Shown one piece after another: positions 35,766 to 36,947 of a DNA stretch of 36,947 bases (its first letter is position 1; each line of letters opens with the position of its first letter). Source of the DNA: Bacteroides sp. (GTDB taxonomy: Bacteria; Bacteroidota; Bacteroidia; Bacteroidales; Bacteroidaceae); the NCBI GenBank assembly GCA_030151635.1, contig JASLDF010000165.1, positions 1 to 36,947 of the forward strand, written 5' to 3'. The notes under the pieces are model-generated. The model searched no databases. It was not told the DNA's origin and saw only the letters and a program-made list of their open reading frames with translations. Both the position numbers and the translations under genes were made by a program.

Positions 35766-36947
35766 TTATTTAACCTCCATCATTTTAGTTAGTTGTTCTA
35801 CCAAATCAGTAACATTGAATGGTTGTCCGTCTACCTTATTATATTGGCTAACACGAAGACCGTCAAATTTACCACGTAGTAACATTGCCATTTGACCTGT
35901 ATTTTGTTCAATGACAATAATCTTTTTGTATTTTCTAAGAATGCTTTCTGTATTCTTTGGGAAAGGATTAATAAATTCAAAGTGAACTTGTGCAACCTTT
36001 TTACCCGCTGCTCTCATTCTCTCTGCTGCAGAATAGATGTGCCCATACGTACTGCCCCAGCCTACTAACAAGCATTCTGCATCTTTATCACCTTCTACTT
36101 CCAGTTCTGGAATACAGTTAGCAATATAATCTACCTTCGCTTGTCTTTCGTTCACCATGTGTTGGTGATTCTTTGGATCACTACTAATAGCACCTGTTTT
36201 AGCATCTTTCTCAAGACCACCAAGGCGGTGTTCAAATTTCTCCATTCCTGGGTATGCCCAATAGCGAACTTTCGTTTTTTCGTCGCGTTTATATGGTGCC
36301 CAATCGCCAGCCATCTCTGGAGTAACTAAATGTGGAGCAACTGGTGGATATTTCGATAAATCTGGGATTCTCCAAGGAGCAGAACCATTTGCCACAAAAG
36401 CATCAGTCAATAAAACGACTGGAGTCATGTGCTCTAACGCAATTTTAACAGCCCAATAGGCAGAATCAAAACAGTTAACAGTCGATGAAGCTGCTATAAC
36501 AACCATAGGGCTTTCACCGTTACGACCATACATTGCTTGAAGTAAGTCTGCTTGTTCCGATTTAGTAGGCAAACCTGTTGAAGGACCACCACGCTGAACG
36601 TTCACGACTACCAATGGAAGTTCTGCCATTACAGCTAAGTTCATTGCTTCACTCTTCAAACAGACACCAGGGCCAGAAGTAGTAGTTACAGCAACATTGC
36701 CTGCAAAAGAAGCACCTACAGCACTAGCACAACCAGCAATTTCATCTTCACATTGTACGGTTACTACACCTAGTTCTTTAAGTTTAGCAAGTTCATGAAG
36801 AATATCCGTAGCAGGGGTAATAGGATATGATCCTAAGAATAAAGGTAGTTTGGCTCTTTCGGCACCAGCAACTAAACCATAAGCAGTAGCTGTATTACCG
36901 TTAATATCCATATAATGACCTTTCTCATGTTTCATCTTAGGTTCAAT
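35766..36947 (-). CDS. korA: 2-oxoacid:ferredoxin oxidoreductase alpha subunit, 5' end cut by window
   Basis: At least 393 codons are visible. An ATG at 36935 could be called a start, but the frame stays open through the last four codons (I-E-P-K) to the window edge. The sequence there, ending YYMDINGN-like, resembles the linker that joins a gamma domain to the alpha domain in fused KorA proteins of about 600 residues. The gene is therefore probably longer. Visible alpha-domain motifs are LFLGSYPITPATDILHEL, TTTSGPGVCLKSEAMNLA and VNVQRGGPSTGLPTKSEQAD, followed by the C-terminal transketolase-like domain. It acts with KorB immediately downstream. Confidence 0.9.
   Translation of the reverse strand: MEPKMKHEKGHYMDINGNTATAYGLVAGAERAKLPLFLGSYPITPATDILHELAKLKELGVVTVQCEDEIAGCASAVGASFAGNVAVTTTSGPGVCLKSEAMNLAVMAELPLVVVNVQRGGPSTGLPTKSEQADLLQAMYGRNGESPMVVIAASSTVNCFDSAYWAVKIALEHMTPVVLLTDAFVANGSAPWRIPDLSKYPPVAPHLVTPEMAGDWAPYKRDEKTKVRYWAYPGMEKFEHRLGGLEKDAKTGAISSDPKNHQHMVNERQAKVDYIANCIPELEVEGDKDAECLLVGWGSTYGHIYSAAERMRAAGKKVAQVHFEFINPFPKNTESILRKYKKIIVIEQNTGQMAMLLRGKFDGLRVSQYNKVDGQPFNVTDLVEQLTKMMEVK

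Noticed and set aside
36933..36935. ATG as true korA start
   Set aside because: The frame is open upstream to the edge and the preceding residues look like a fusion linker.

Overview
The window is AT-rich and comes from a Bacteroidota chromosome, most likely an anaerobic or facultative member of the Bacteroidales/Marinilabiliales group. The signs are a hybrid two-component sensor with an AraC domain, Bacteroidota-type promoters (TTTG ... TAnnTTTG), serine-type sulfatase chemistry, ATP-type PEP carboxykinase, a three-gene C-A-B fumarate reductase/succinate dehydrogenase and a ferredoxin-dependent 2-oxoacid oxidoreductase. The genus cannot be fixed from the sequence alone. I see no rRNA, tRNA, insertion sequence, phage gene or CRISPR array.

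Region 1 (1-15281) is a polysaccharide-utilisation island for a glycosaminoglycan, most likely chondroitin/dermatan sulfate or hyaluronan. A truncated heparinase II/III-superfamily lyase points left off the window. Divergent from it is a rightward row: a one-protein sensor/regulator (HTCS), a serine-type sulfatase, and two tandem, divergent PL8 chondroitinase-ABC-like lyases with all four catalytic residues intact. A DUF4861 lipoprotein faces them across two hairpins. The HTCS-sulfatase order matches the Bacteroides thetaiotaomicron chondroitin locus (BT3334-BT3333). No SusC/SusD transport pair and no GH88 unsaturated glucuronidase lie within the window.

Region 2 (15282-25946) is conserved housekeeping. 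It holds frdCAB behind a near-consensus promoter, a leftward operon of U32-family protein, 4HBT thioesterase and DprA, then dusB, pckA and upp. Region 3 (25947-36947) holds topA with a long basic tail, a translationally coupled pair of outer-membrane barrel and 1006-residue TPR protein, a zinc-ribbon NUDIX hydrolase, comF, and korB-korA. korA runs off the right edge.

Working together, the island would depolymerise sulfated glycosaminoglycan to unsaturated disaccharides, remove sulfate, and sense the products through the HTCS. The core genes fit an anaerobic succinate-forming metabolism: PckA for PEP/oxaloacetate exchange, the Frd complex for fumarate/succinate, and KorAB for 2-oxoacid/ferredoxin exchange. 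Convergent gene pairs are cleanly separated by strong hairpin terminators. The least described elements are the tandem PL8 pair, a motif shared by the lyase and sulfatase leaders, the DUF4861 protein, and the TPR/outer-membrane-barrel pair.
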